This document shows, in pieces, positions 25,192-33,087 of a stretch of DNA of 64,000 bases (positions are counted from its first letter, which is position 1; each line of letters begins with the position of its first letter). The position numbers and the translations under genes were made by a program. This DNA comes from an uncultured Eubacteriales bacterium (GTDB lineage Bacteria; Bacillota; Clostridia; Oscillospirales; Acutalibacteraceae), in assembly GCA_900315785.1 (NCBI GenBank), contig ONAL01000002.1, positions 60,139 to 124,138 of the forward strand, in the 5' to 3' direction. The notes under the pieces were generated by a model. The model was not told where the DNA came from. It saw only the letters and a program-made list of their open reading frames with translations, and searched no databases.

Positions 25192-26055
25192 CTACCTGTT
25201 GATATCCCTGTGATACACAGTTGATTTATAGCCCTCGGTTTTGAAATGATTTTTCAGATATTCGGCGAGGCAAACCGAACGGTGATGACCGCCAGTACAG
25301 CCGATACCGACAATAAGCTCAGCCTTGCCCTCTTTCAGATAAAGCGGAACGGCAAAGTCGAGGAAATCGACAAGCTTATTAAGAAATATTGTGGTGTCGT
25401 CGGAGTCAAAAACATAGTCGCGAACGCCCTTGTCAAGTCCTGTCTTTTCCTTCAGCTCGGGTATGTAGAAGGGGTTCGGCAGACAGCGAGCGTCAAAAAT
25501 CGTGTCGCAGTCGGTCGGAGCTCCGTGCTTGAAGCCAAACGACATAAACGTCAGAATAATCTGATTTTTGCTGTCGCCGAGGTACATCTCGGATATGCGC
25601 TCCTTGAGGTGCTTGGTTGTGATGTTTGAGGTGTTTATCGAGTAATCGGCGAGCTTCTTGAACGGCTCAAGATACGAAATCTCAAGCGAAAGCGCGCTGT
25701 CAATTGTGTTGTCGGGAACAGAATCGGCAAGCGGATGACGGCGGCGTGTTTCCTTGAAACGGCGGATAAGCACGTCCTCGTCAGCGTCGAGAAACACAAG
25801 ACTGAACTTCTTGCGGTCATTTCTGAAACGCAGAATATCCGAGTAAAGACCGCTCAAATCGTTGCCGCCGCGCGCGTCGATTACGACCGCTACGCGCTTC
25901 ATACTCTCGTCAGTCGATGATTCACAAAGATTGTAAAAAGTTTTCAAAAGCTCGCTGGGAAGGTTATCGACGCAGTAAAAGCCGATATCCTCAAAAGCGT
26001 GTAGCGCGGAGGTCTTGCCCGCACCCGAAAGTCCCGTTACAATTACAAAATCCAT
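25192..26055 (-). CDS. rapZ: RNase adapter / nucleotide-binding protein RapZ (YvcJ)
   Basis: P-loop protein of 287 residues. Walker A GLSGAGKT is at 8-15 and a Walker B-like VVIDARGG is near residue 70; the C-terminal domain has GIGCTGGHHRSV, the conserved loop that binds GlcN6P or RNA in E. coli RapZ. Bacillus YvcJ hydrolyses GTP and affects competence; RapZ proper controls GlmS through small RNAs only in Enterobacteria, so the target here is unknown. It lies between murB and whiA, 14 bases after murB. Confidence 0.94.
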   Translation of the reverse strand: MDFVIVTGLSGAGKTSALHAFEDIGFYCVDNLPSELLKTFYNLCESSTDESMKRVAVVIDARGGNDLSGLYSDILRFRNDRKKFSLVFLDADEDVLIRRFKETRRRHPLADSVPDNTIDSALSLEISYLEPFKKLADYSINTSNITTKHLKERISEMYLGDSKNQIILTFMSFGFKHGAPTDCDTIFDARCLPNPFYIPELKEKTGLDKGVRDYVFDSDDTTIFLNKLVDFLDFAVPLYLKEGKAELIVGIGCTGGHHRSVCLAEYLKNHFKTEGYKSTVYHRDINR

Positions 26056-26069
26056 ATCTATCCTTAATT

Positions 26070-26978
26070 CTAATTCAGAAAAATAATCTCTCTTTTCAGC
26101 TCGTAGCCCGTCTCCTTTTTGACGGTTGACTGGATAAGCTCTACGAGGTTCTTGACGTCCTCAAAGGTCGCTCCGCCGATGTTCACAATAAAGCCCGCGT
26201 GCTTGGGGCTTACCTGAGCGCCGCCTACGGTCTTGCCCTTGAGACCGCACTGCTCAATAAGCGCTCCGGCAAAGGCTCCTTCGGGACGGCGGAAAACAGA
26301 ACCCGCCGACGGAAACTCAAGCGGCTGTTTATCCTTGCGTCTGCCCATAAAATCGTCCATACGGTTGCGGATTTCGGTGCGGTTGTCGAGCTTGAGCTTG
26401 AAGGTCGCGCCGATAATGGTGAAGCCGTTGTGCTTATAAACGCTGTGACGGTAGCCGAAATCGAGGTCTTCGCCCTTGATTGTGCCGATTTTGCCGTCGT
26501 TGTCGATATGCGTTACGGAATACACGACGTCCTTAATCTCGCCGCCGTAAGCGCCCGCGTTCATAAACACAGCGCCGCCGACCGAGCCCGGGATTCCCCA
26601 GGCAAATTCGAGACCTGAAAGGCTGTTGTTCTCGGCGTCGCGGCAAAGTCCAGCGAGCGAAAGTCCCGCGCCGCAGTGAATCGTTGTATCGTCGAGACGA
26701 GTAACCTTGGCAAGGTCGCCTGTGAGACGGATAACGAGCTTGTCAAGACCGTCGTCATTGACAACGATGTTGCTGCCCTTGCCGATAACTATGTAGTCGA
26801 CGTCGTACTTTCTGCAGGCTTTTATAAGCTCGCTGACGTGAGAGGAATTCTCCGCCTCGGCGTAAAGCTTAGCGTTGCCGCCGATTTTGAAGGTTGTGAG
26901 GTTCTTCATTGAGACATCATACTTTGCGTTGATGCCGTGCTCCTCACATAAGCTGTAAATCTTAGAAAAATTATCCAT
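26070..26978 (-). CDS. murB: UDP-N-acetylenolpyruvoylglucosamine reductase
   Basis: FAD enzyme reducing UDP-GlcNAc-enolpyruvate to UDP-MurNAc in peptidoglycan synthesis. FAD-binding features are YIVIGKGSNIVVND near 70 and GIPGSVGGAVFMNAGAYGGE near 125; the catalytic Ser is in FPSAGSVFRRP near 230 and the final Glu in the C-terminal SPKHAGFIVNIGGAT segment region. At 302 residues it is a type II MurB (no long insert). ATG 26976-26978 is preferred over an upstream start because AAAGGATAG is 4-5 bases before it. It follows hprK by 31 bases. Confidence 0.95.
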   Translation of the reverse strand: MDNFSKIYSLCEEHGINAKYDVSMKNLTTFKIGGNAKLYAEAENSSHVSELIKACRKYDVDYIVIGKGSNIVVNDDGLDKLVIRLTGDLAKVTRLDDTTIHCGAGLSLAGLCRDAENNSLSGLEFAWGIPGSVGGAVFMNAGAYGGEIKDVVYSVTHIDNDGKIGTIKGEDLDFGYRHSVYKHNGFTIIGATFKLKLDNRTEIRNRMDDFMGRRKDKQPLEFPSAGSVFRRPEGAFAGALIEQCGLKGKTVGGAQVSPKHAGFIVNIGGATFEDVKNLVELIQSTVKKETGYELKREIIFLN

Positions 26979-27009
26979 AAAACTATCCTTTATATAAATT
27001 TGCAATTAT

Positions 27010-27975
27010 TTAGTCCCAATTGTCGATGACGCGCTTCTCGGTCATTTCGCTGTCAATCTCCATTCCGAGGCTCGTGAGAAGGTCCTGAGCAGCGTTATAG
27101 CCCATCTTCTTCTGACGGTTGTTCATAGCCGCAACCTCGATGATATTCGAAAGATTTCGACCAGGCTTTACGGGGATTGTCATAATGGGAACGTCGATAC
27201 CGAGGATTTCCATATACTCGTTTTCAAGTCCCATACGGTCGTAAACCTTCTTGGAATCCCACAGCTCAAGGTTGATTACCATATCAATCTTTTCCGTAAG
27301 CTTGATAGCTCCCATACCGAAGAGATTTCGCGCGTTAATAATACCTACTCCGCGGAGCTCAACAAAATGACGAATATTCTGAGGAGACTGTCCCATAAGG
27401 GTACGGCTGTTGATTCGGCGGATTTCAACCGCGTCGTCGGCGATAAGTCGGTGACCGCGCTTGATAAGCTCGATTGCGGTCTCGCTCTTACCCACTCCGC
27501 TGTCGCCGATGATGAGACAACCTTCGCCGTATACCTCGACCAGAACGCCGTGGCGCGTGATTCTCGGAGCCAGCTCGGCGCTTAAATAAGTAACAAGCCC
27601 CGCAACCAGCGACGAGGTCATATCCTCGGACTGGAGAATCGGGATTTTGTGTTCCTCAGCCGCTCTGAGCATAGGCACGTTCGGCTCGTAGCTGCGAGCT
27701 AAAATAACCGCAGGCGGTCCGAACTTGAACAGCGAGCTGATTACGTGATACTGCTGCTCCGCTCCGAAACGCGAAAGGAACGAAAACTCGGTATGACCGA
27801 ATACAATAATTCTCGTCTTATCGAAGAAGTCAAAGTAACCCGTAAGCGGCAAACCAGGACGGCTGACGCTGTAGCTTGTAATCATAAGCTCTTCGGGATT
27901 ACCCGGCATATAAATCGGCTCAAGAGAGAGCTCGTCGATAATATGTTGAATCGGAACAGAAAAACCAGTAGCCAT
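27010..27975 (-). CDS. hprK: HPr kinase/phosphorylase
   Basis: Phosphorylates Ser46 of HPr in response to glycolytic intermediates and reverses it, controlling carbon catabolite repression with CcpA. Of 321 residues, the catalytic His lies in ITRHGVLVEVYG near 141 and Walker A is GDSGVGKS at 157-164; the second family signature, ELRGVGIINARNLFG, is intact. AAGGCGGG before the ATG at 27973-27975 fixes the start. hprK heads an hprK-murB-rapZ-whiA-xseB string, with the promoter at 28028-28056 and a dyad between promoter and start. Confidence 0.95.
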   Translation of the reverse strand: MATGFSVPIQHIIDELSLEPIYMPGNPEELMITSYSVSRPGLPLTGYFDFFDKTRIIVFGHTEFSFLSRFGAEQQYHVISSLFKFGPPAVILARSYEPNVPMLRAAEEHKIPILQSEDMTSSLVAGLVTYLSAELAPRITRHGVLVEVYGEGCLIIGDSGVGKSETAIELIKRGHRLIADDAVEIRRINSRTLMGQSPQNIRHFVELRGVGIINARNLFGMGAIKLTEKIDMVINLELWDSKKVYDRMGLENEYMEILGIDVPIMTIPVKPGRNLSNIIEVAAMNNRQKKMGYNAAQDLLTSLGMEIDSEMTEKRVIDNWD

Positions 27976-27995
27976 AACAAACCCGCCTTTTTTAC

Positions 27996-28013
27996 TGCAC
28001 GCATATGCGCGCA
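27996..28013. repeat. 18-base dyad between the hprK promoter and start codon
   Basis: TGCACGCAT next to ATGCGCGCA forms an 18-base inverted repeat with one mismatched pair, inside the expected 5' untranslated region of hprK. It has no loop, so it reads better as a DNA operator or dimer site than as an RNA hairpin. Confidence 0.4.
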
Positions 28014-28027
28014 TTTATACAGATTCT

Positions 28028-28056
28028 ATTATACTACAAAATAATCGGTTTGAAAA
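28028..28056 (-). promoter_or_regulatory. Sigma-A promoter of the hprK operon
   Basis: TTTTCA (28051-28056), spacer of 17, TATAAT (28028-28033). The expected transcript starts near 28021 and has a ~45-base leader. Confidence 0.6.
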
Positions 28057-28069
28057 GACAAATATGGAA

Positions 28070-28975
28070 TTATTTTGTATTTTTATTCATAATTTGCAAA
28101 TCTTTTACTCCCGCACAAAGCAGCGCCAACACAAGCGAAACCGAAGCCGAAATCAAAACCGCGTCGCTCCTCAGAAAATGACTGAGATTATCGCTGTAAA
28201 GCAGAGCGGTCACAAGCCCGAAAACCGTGATAAACAGTATCGGGAAGGTGATTCTCTTGTGCTGATATCCGCTCAGGATTGAGGTGGCGGAACCCGACAG
28301 CGCGTACACAGCCGAAACGCTGAGAATTGCCGAGAGCAGACCGTCGGCTCCCTTGAATATTCCTACAGCGACTTTATTGTCGGGCAGAAAATAATAGAAC
28401 GCGATTACAAAAAGCAAAATCGCCGAGAGGACATATAAAGTATATTTCTTTTGTGGAATAATATTCTCATATAAAAGCACATAGACCGCCGACGGAAACA
28501 GCAGCATAAACGGCAGAATAAAGCCCGAATACCCCGAAAAGCTGAACTCAGGCTCAATCTTAAAGAACGACAGCGCAGCGACGGCGGACAGCGCCGTGAA
28601 CACGAAGAACGAGATAATAACCGACGCTCTCGAGAGCGCCTCTACCCCTTTGACCGAACAGAGGTAAGCGAAGAACACAGTCAGCAAGGCGAGCGCCCAA
28701 TAGGGACCGTAGCCGAGATCTTTGTAGAGAAACTCGCAGAACTTCTCACCGACTATCAGACAAAATACCAAGAGATAAACGGATATGACAGACCTTATAA
28801 ATATTCCCGCTCCGCCCTTATAGAGAATTACGGTTAATATATTTATTATCAGCGGAACAATTACCGCGACAAGGTTAGGCATTGAGGGCTCGCCCTCGAT
28901 AAACAGCAGAGTTGAGAGCAGTGAAAGGAACATCATAAAGCCGTACTGCGGCAGTGTTATCCTGTTATTTTTCAT
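28070..28975 (-). CDS. GerAB-like spore germination transporter
   Basis: Integral membrane protein of 301 residues with about ten hydrophobic segments, APC-superfamily fold, resembling the B subunit of GerA germinant receptors. The start RITLPQYGFMMFLSLLSTLLF and the mid region SFSGYSGFILPFMLLFPSAVYVLLYENIIPQKK follow the GerAB pattern, but it is some 60 residues shorter than Bacillus GerAB. It overlaps the GerAA-like gene by 11 bases. No GerAC lipoprotein gene follows: hprK comes next. In Bacillus the B subunit binds the germinant amino acid; a ligand cannot be read here. Confidence 0.82.
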   Translation of the reverse strand: MKNNRITLPQYGFMMFLSLLSTLLFIEGEPSMPNLVAVIVPLIINILTVILYKGGAGIFIRSVISVYLLVFCLIVGEKFCEFLYKDLGYGPYWALALLTVFFAYLCSVKGVEALSRASVIISFFVFTALSAVAALSFFKIEPEFSFSGYSGFILPFMLLFPSAVYVLLYENIIPQKKYTLYVLSAILLFVIAFYYFLPDNKVAVGIFKGADGLLSAILSVSAVYALSGSATSILSGYQHKRITFPILFITVFGLVTALLYSDNLSHFLRSDAVLISASVSLVLALLCAGVKDLQIMNKNTK

Positions 28976-30416
28976 ACGCGCTTCCCCCTTCGAGGTTCTG
29001 GACGTTCATCTCATATTTACTCAGCTTTTTCCAGCCCATTCTGACAAAAACGTCGCGCATATGGCGTTTTGAAAACGGAGTCAGAGGGCTCATATAAATA
29101 ACGCCGAGGGTGGATTTTGAGCACATATGAATCAGCACAACAGCCGAAAGCGCCGCCACGCCGAAGATTCCGAGCATACCGCCCGCAATGATAAACGACA
29201 GTCTGAGAACGGTTATCTGCGGATACAAATCAGGTATTACATAGCTGCAAATCGCCGCGATAGCGACCGACATCAACGTCGGAGCTCCGATTATTCCTGC
29301 GTTTATCGCGCAGTCGCCGATTACCAGAGCTCCGACGATACTGACCGCGTGACCGAGCACCTTTGGAAGTCTGAGCCCCGATTCACGCATTACCTCGTAG
29401 ATGAAGTCAATCACAAGCACCTCGAAAATCAGCGGAAGCGGCGTGTGGTCTATGCTCTCTCGGATATTATGGAGCAGCGGCTTCGGGAAATAATCGGGGT
29501 GAAAGTTCACGAGAGCTATATATATTCCCGGAAAAAGGATTGCGGCAAAGTAGGAAATATACTTCAATACTCTTATAATCGCTGCGAAATACGGGCGGTT
29601 TGAGTAGTCGTCCACGGACTGGAAATTCTCAACAAACAAATGCGGAATAATCAGCACGGACGGCGTACCGTCGACGATTATTCCGATTCTGCCCTCTGTG
29701 AGCTTTCCGCAGAGCGTGTCGGGACGCTCGGTAATTCCGACGCCCGTGAAAACCTCGTTTTTGCCGCTGTCCTCGAGATACGGAACGAGGTAGCCGCTTC
29801 CGAGCAGCGTCTTGATATCACAGGATTTCAGTCTTTTCCGAACCTCGTTTACCGACGACCTGGTAGCCTTATCGCTCAGAAAAACCATTATCAATTCAGT
29901 TGAGGAAAGCTTTCCGACGGTCATTGTCTCGAACACAAGCTTCGGGGATTTTATCCGACGTCTGATGAGCGTCATATTGACCCTTGCGGCTTCGGTAAAA
30001 CCCTCTCGGCTTCCGCGCTGAACAAGCTCGCTTTCAGGCTCTGAAACCGAGCGGTGCGAATAGCCCTGAACTCCGATTGCGAGCATTTGCTTTGAGCCGT
30101 CAACAAGGAGCACAGCAAAGCCCGACATTGAGTATCTGAGGGCTTCGTTGAGGGTGTTCACCCTGATTACCTCACTCGCCGAGAGTACATTATCGACAAG
30201 AAAGTTAAAGAGCTCTTCCCCCTTTTTGTCGGGAGCTGAGCGCAGCATAGGGTTAACAACCGAGATTGCGAGGCTCTCCTTGTCGGTCATTCCCTCGGTC
30301 GTGATAATCGCAGTTTTTGCGTTATTACTCAGAACAAACTCTCTGACCGTGAAGTCAGCCGACGAAGAGGTCAGCTTTTTCAGTTCGGATATATTTTCTT
30401 TTAAAGAATTAAACAT
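28965..30416 (-). CDS. GerA/SpoVAF family spore germination protein
   Basis: Protein of 483 residues with the GerAA architecture: a soluble N-terminal region (~1-260) and four or five membrane segments at 270-430. Family signatures are GRIGIIVDGTPSVLIIPHLF near 225 and the long conserved helix PLPLIFEVLVIDFIYEVMRESGLRLP, followed by GHAVSIVGALVIGDCAINAGIIGAP. GerAA is the ion-channel subunit of germinant receptors; SpoVAF is a close paralogue. The gene is translationally coupled to the GerAB-like gene. It lies behind a sigma-G-like promoter and is divergent from yetF, another spore-type membrane gene. Confidence 0.9.
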   Translation of the reverse strand: MFNSLKENISELKKLTSSSADFTVREFVLSNNAKTAIITTEGMTDKESLAISVVNPMLRSAPDKKGEELFNFLVDNVLSASEVIRVNTLNEALRYSMSGFAVLLVDGSKQMLAIGVQGYSHRSVSEPESELVQRGSREGFTEAARVNMTLIRRRIKSPKLVFETMTVGKLSSTELIMVFLSDKATRSSVNEVRKRLKSCDIKTLLGSGYLVPYLEDSGKNEVFTGVGITERPDTLCGKLTEGRIGIIVDGTPSVLIIPHLFVENFQSVDDYSNRPYFAAIIRVLKYISYFAAILFPGIYIALVNFHPDYFPKPLLHNIRESIDHTPLPLIFEVLVIDFIYEVMRESGLRLPKVLGHAVSIVGALVIGDCAINAGIIGAPTLMSVAIAAICSYVIPDLYPQITVLRLSFIIAGGMLGIFGVAALSAVVLIHMCSKSTLGVIYMSPLTPFSKRHMRDVFVRMGWKKLSKYEMNVQNLEGGSAYEK

Positions 30417-30430
30417 CTAATCACCGTAAT

Positions 30431-30458
30431 TATTTTGCCCTCTGATAATGTATTATTC
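30431..30458 (-). promoter_or_regulatory. Possible sigma-G promoter of the gerA pair
   Basis: GAATA (minus strand, 30454-30458), a 16-base spacer and CAAAATA (30431-30437), close to the sigma-G pattern GMATR-N17/18-CATNHTA with one mismatch in the -10 and a spacer one base short. Forespore expression fits a germination operon, but the match is weak evidence alone. Confidence 0.35.
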
Positions 30459-30492
30459 AGTCTTATTAAACAATAATAATCGTGGTGATAAA

Positions 30493-31164
30493 ATGTTCAT
30501 AACGATAGTCAGAACCGCGATTCTGTACGCGGTGATAATCTTTGCTGTACGAATAATGGGAAAACGTCAGCTCAGCGATATGCAGCCGTCCGAGCTTGTG
30601 ATTACGCTGATAATTGCCGATATCGCGTCAATACCTATGGAGGACACGAAGCGTCCGATTCTGTCGGGGTTTATCCCGATGATAATCCTCGTGTCGCTGG
30701 AGCTGATTGTCAGCGTGCTGATGATGAAAAGCCCGAGATTTCGGAAGCTTATCTGCGGCAGTCCGATTATGATTATCGAGAACGGAGAGATTCAGCAGAA
30801 GCAGATGAAGCGGCTGAGGCTTACCACCGAGGATTTGTGCGTTCAGCTCAGAGAACAGGGCGTGTTCTCTCTTGACGACGTCAAGTACTGCATTGCCGAG
30901 ACAAACGGAAAGCTAAGCGTGCTTGAAAAGCCGTCAAAGCGGAACCCGACCGCCGAGGATATGAACCTCACAATCCCCGACAACGGAATTGAGGCGGTTG
31001 TAATCAACGACGGAAAGTTCCTCAACAACTCAATCAAGCTGGTTAATGCCGACAAAAAAGAGCTACAAAAGCTTCTCAAAAAAGAGGGCGTTAAGGAAAG
31101 GGACGTGTTTATTATGACGTGCGACTGCACGGGAAAAGCCAAAATAATCAGGAGACAGCTATGA
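30493..31164 (+). CDS. YetF/DUF421 family membrane protein
   Basis: Protein of 223 residues with three N-terminal membrane segments (residues ~1-80) and a soluble C-terminal DUF421 domain. Conserved YetF features are visible: FAVRIMGKRQLSDMQPSELVITLIIADIASIPMED near the start, then GSPIMIIENGEI, LTTEDLCVQLREQGVFSLDDVKYCIAETNGKLSVL and a C-terminal extension. Homologues are found in spore membranes, including 2Duf from the spoVA-2mob operon, which raises spore heat resistance in Bacillus; function is otherwise unknown. ATG 30493 follows GGTGATAAA. It is coupled to the DUF4363 gene by ATGA and diverges from the gerA-like pair. Confidence 0.88.
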   Translation: MFITIVRTAILYAVIIFAVRIMGKRQLSDMQPSELVITLIIADIASIPMEDTKRPILSGFIPMIILVSLELIVSVLMMKSPRFRKLICGSPIMIIENGEIQQKQMKRLRLTTEDLCVQLREQGVFSLDDVKYCIAETNGKLSVLEKPSKRNPTAEDMNLTIPDNGIEAVVINDGKFLNNSIKLVNADKKELQKLLKKEGVKERDVFIMTCDCTGKAKIIRRQL

Positions 31165-31544
31165 AAAGGATAATTGCGGCATTTGTACTGATTCTGATTA
31201 GCATTGCGGTCGGAATAACTCAAATCAGCTTAGTGAACTGCACAGCCGACAGGACTATAAACAATTTGAACAGAATTGAAAAGCTTGTCAAAAGCAACAA
31301 GGTCAGGCGTGCCGAAAAGCTCGCCGAGAAAACCGCAAAGGATTTTGAGAGCTTCAGCAGCACATATCTGTACTGCTTTTACCGTCACGACGATTTGTCC
31401 GTGATTTCCGACAGTATCTACAGCCTCGAGGATTACCTCGACGACAAGCGTATCGAGGATTTTCACGAGAAGTGTCATTACGCGAAAAAACAGCTCCTTT
31501 CCATAAAAGAAAAGGAGCTGATAAATCTTCAGAATATTTTATAG
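31161..31544 (+). CDS. DUF4363 family protein
   Basis: Protein of 127 residues with one N-terminal membrane helix (MKRIIAAFVLILISIAVGITQ) and an extracellular helical part with several Glu/Lys-rich helices (KLVKSNKVRRAEKLAEKTAKDF, SLEDYLDDKRIEDFHEKC). This agrees with the DUF4363 family, whose genes often follow yetF/DUF421 genes in Clostridia. ATG at 31161 follows AGGAGACAGCT and overlaps the yetF stop as ATGA. The last 6 bases overlap the end of znuB, and bases 31491-31520 also encode a hairpin used by the opposite strand. Confidence 0.82.
   Translation: MKRIIAAFVLILISIAVGITQISLVNCTADRTINNLNRIEKLVKSNKVRRAEKLAEKTAKDFESFSSTYLYCFYRHDDLSVISDSIYSLEDYLDDKRIEDFHEKCHYAKKQLLSIKEKELINLQNIL
31491..31520 (-). 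terminator. znuABC terminator inside the convergent DUF4363 gene
   Basis: Minus strand: CAGCTCCTTT, 10-base loop, AAAGGAGCTG, then TTTTTTCG. It starts about 18 bases after the znuB stop. The whole element is inside the coding sequence of the plus-strand DUF4363 gene, so its bases serve two purposes. Confidence 0.75.
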
Positions 31545-32348
31545 GAATTTCATTCGTATCCGTGAGATTACGTAAAAAATAATCAGAACGGCGCAGTTGA
31601 ACAGCACAACCGTCGGACCCGTAGCAATATCGAGGTAATAGCTGAGAATCAGTCCGAAGATAAAGCAGAACACGGACAGGATTCCCGAAACAATGATAAC
31701 GGACTTGAAGCTCTTGCAAAGCCGCATTGCCGAAAGCGCGGGAAAAATGATGAGCGCCGAGATAAGCAGCGTACCCATAATTTTCATACCGATAACGATT
31801 GTGAGCGCTGTGAGCACCGCGATAATCATATTATAAACCGCGGGACGCGCGCCTGTCGCGGCGGCGAAGCTCTCGTCAAATGTAACGGAGAAAATCTTGT
31901 TGTAGAAAACAAGGAACACAACAATAACCACAATCGCGAGGACAACGCACATAACAGCGTCCGCGTTGGTCGTTGCGAGGATTGAACCGAACAGATACGA
32001 GTTGAGGTCGGTGTTCAAACCCGCAACTCCCGCGACAATTACGCCGATTGCAAGCGCGGTTGTCGAGATAACAGCGATAGCCGCGTCGCCGTTCAAGCCG
32101 GACTTTTTGGAAAGTCTGAGCAGAAAGAACGCCGCAATCAGAACTATCGGCACGGCGACCTGAAGCTCCGCAAGATTTGCCGCGGCAGCGATTGCCAAGG
32201 CACCGAAGCCGACGTGTGAAAGTCCGTCGCCTATCATCGAATAACGCTTGAGCACGAGGATAACGCCGAGCAGAGCAGCGCAAAGTGATACAAGCGTTCC
32301 GACAATCAGCGCCCTTATCATAAAGTCATAGGTAAAAATCTCAAACAA
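31539..32348 (-). CDS. znuB: Metal ABC transporter permease ZnuB-like
   Basis: Integral membrane permease of 269 residues with about eight hydrophobic segments, ABC-3 family (zinc/manganese). The family pattern is visible at the start: SLCAALLGVILVLKRYSMIGDGLSHVGFGALAIA, and AVISTTALAIGVIVAG, where the His/Asp near GDGLSHVGFG line the path. It overlaps znuC by 8 bases and converges on DUF4363 with a 6-base overlap. The metal, Zn or Mn, cannot be told from the permease. Confidence 0.93.
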   Translation of the reverse strand: MFEIFTYDFMIRALIVGTLVSLCAALLGVILVLKRYSMIGDGLSHVGFGALAIAAAANLAELQVAVPIVLIAAFFLLRLSKKSGLNGDAAIAVISTTALAIGVIVAGVAGLNTDLNSYLFGSILATTNADAVMCVVLAIVVIVVFLVFYNKIFSVTFDESFAAATGARPAVYNMIIAVLTALTIVIGMKIMGTLLISALIIFPALSAMRLCKSFKSVIIVSGILSVFCFIFGLILSYYLDIATGPTVVLFNCAVLIIFYVISRIRMKFL

Positions 32349-33087
32349 GCTTATTACCTCCTTTATGTGTGTGCTGACAATCGTCGCAAGGACAGTCTGT
32401 AATCAAGAATTTTGCTCCGTAGGGCGAATGCATATATTCGTGCGTTGTGCCGTAAAAATAGCTGTCGCCCGAAAGGTGCAGAATATGCGAGGCGTGAGTA
32501 ACCGCCGACTTGATATCGTGCGAAACCATTACGACTGTTATGCCGTCCTTGTTGAGCTTCTGAACCAAATCATACAAATCCTGAGAAGCCAGAGGGTCAA
32601 GACCCGTAATCGGCTCGTCGAGGATAATCAGCTTGGTGGTAGCGCAGAGAGCTCTTGCCAGAAGAACACGCTGCTGCTGACCGCCCGAAAGGTCCTGGAA
32701 GCACTTGCTCTTGAGGTCAAGAATACCGACTCTGTCCATATTCGAGAGCGCAATCTTCTTTTGTTCCTTGGAGTAGAAAGGAATACGTCTGAGGTTGAGC
32801 GTGCCCGAAAGCACAACCTCATACACGGAGCTGGGAAAATCGGACTGAATATCTGTCTGCTGAGGAAGGTAGCCTATCCCCTTTTTCTCGAGGCCTTCAC
32901 CGTATTCAATTGAACCGCCGAGGGGATTTACAAGACCGAGAAGTCCCTTCATAAGCGTGGACTTTCCGCTTCCGTTCTCGCCGACAATACATAAATATTC
33001 GCCCTTATTGACCGAGAAGCTGAGGTTTTCGAACACAACTCCGTCCTCGTAACCCATCTTCAAATCAGAGCATTTTATATAGGACAT
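32341..33087 (-). CDS. znuC: Metal ABC transporter ATP-binding protein ZnuC-like
   Basis: ABC ATPase of 248 residues powering uptake. Walker A GENGSGKS near residue 37, Q-loop in GYLPQQTDI, signature LSGGQQQRVLLARAL, Walker B LIILDEPITGLD and a switch His in VVMVSHD. The C-terminus has a Cys/His tail (CPCDDCQHTH), a metal-binding stretch common in zinc-transport ATPases of Firmicutes. The ATG shares its A with the znuA stop (TGATG). Confidence 0.94.
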   Translation of the reverse strand: MSYIKCSDLKMGYEDGVVFENLSFSVNKGEYLCIVGENGSGKSTLMKGLLGLVNPLGGSIEYGEGLEKKGIGYLPQQTDIQSDFPSSVYEVVLSGTLNLRRIPFYSKEQKKIALSNMDRVGILDLKSKCFQDLSGGQQQRVLLARALCATTKLIILDEPITGLDPLASQDLYDLVQKLNKDGITVVMVSHDIKSAVTHASHILHLSGDSYFYGTTHEYMHSPYGAKFLITDCPCDDCQHTHKGGNKLV

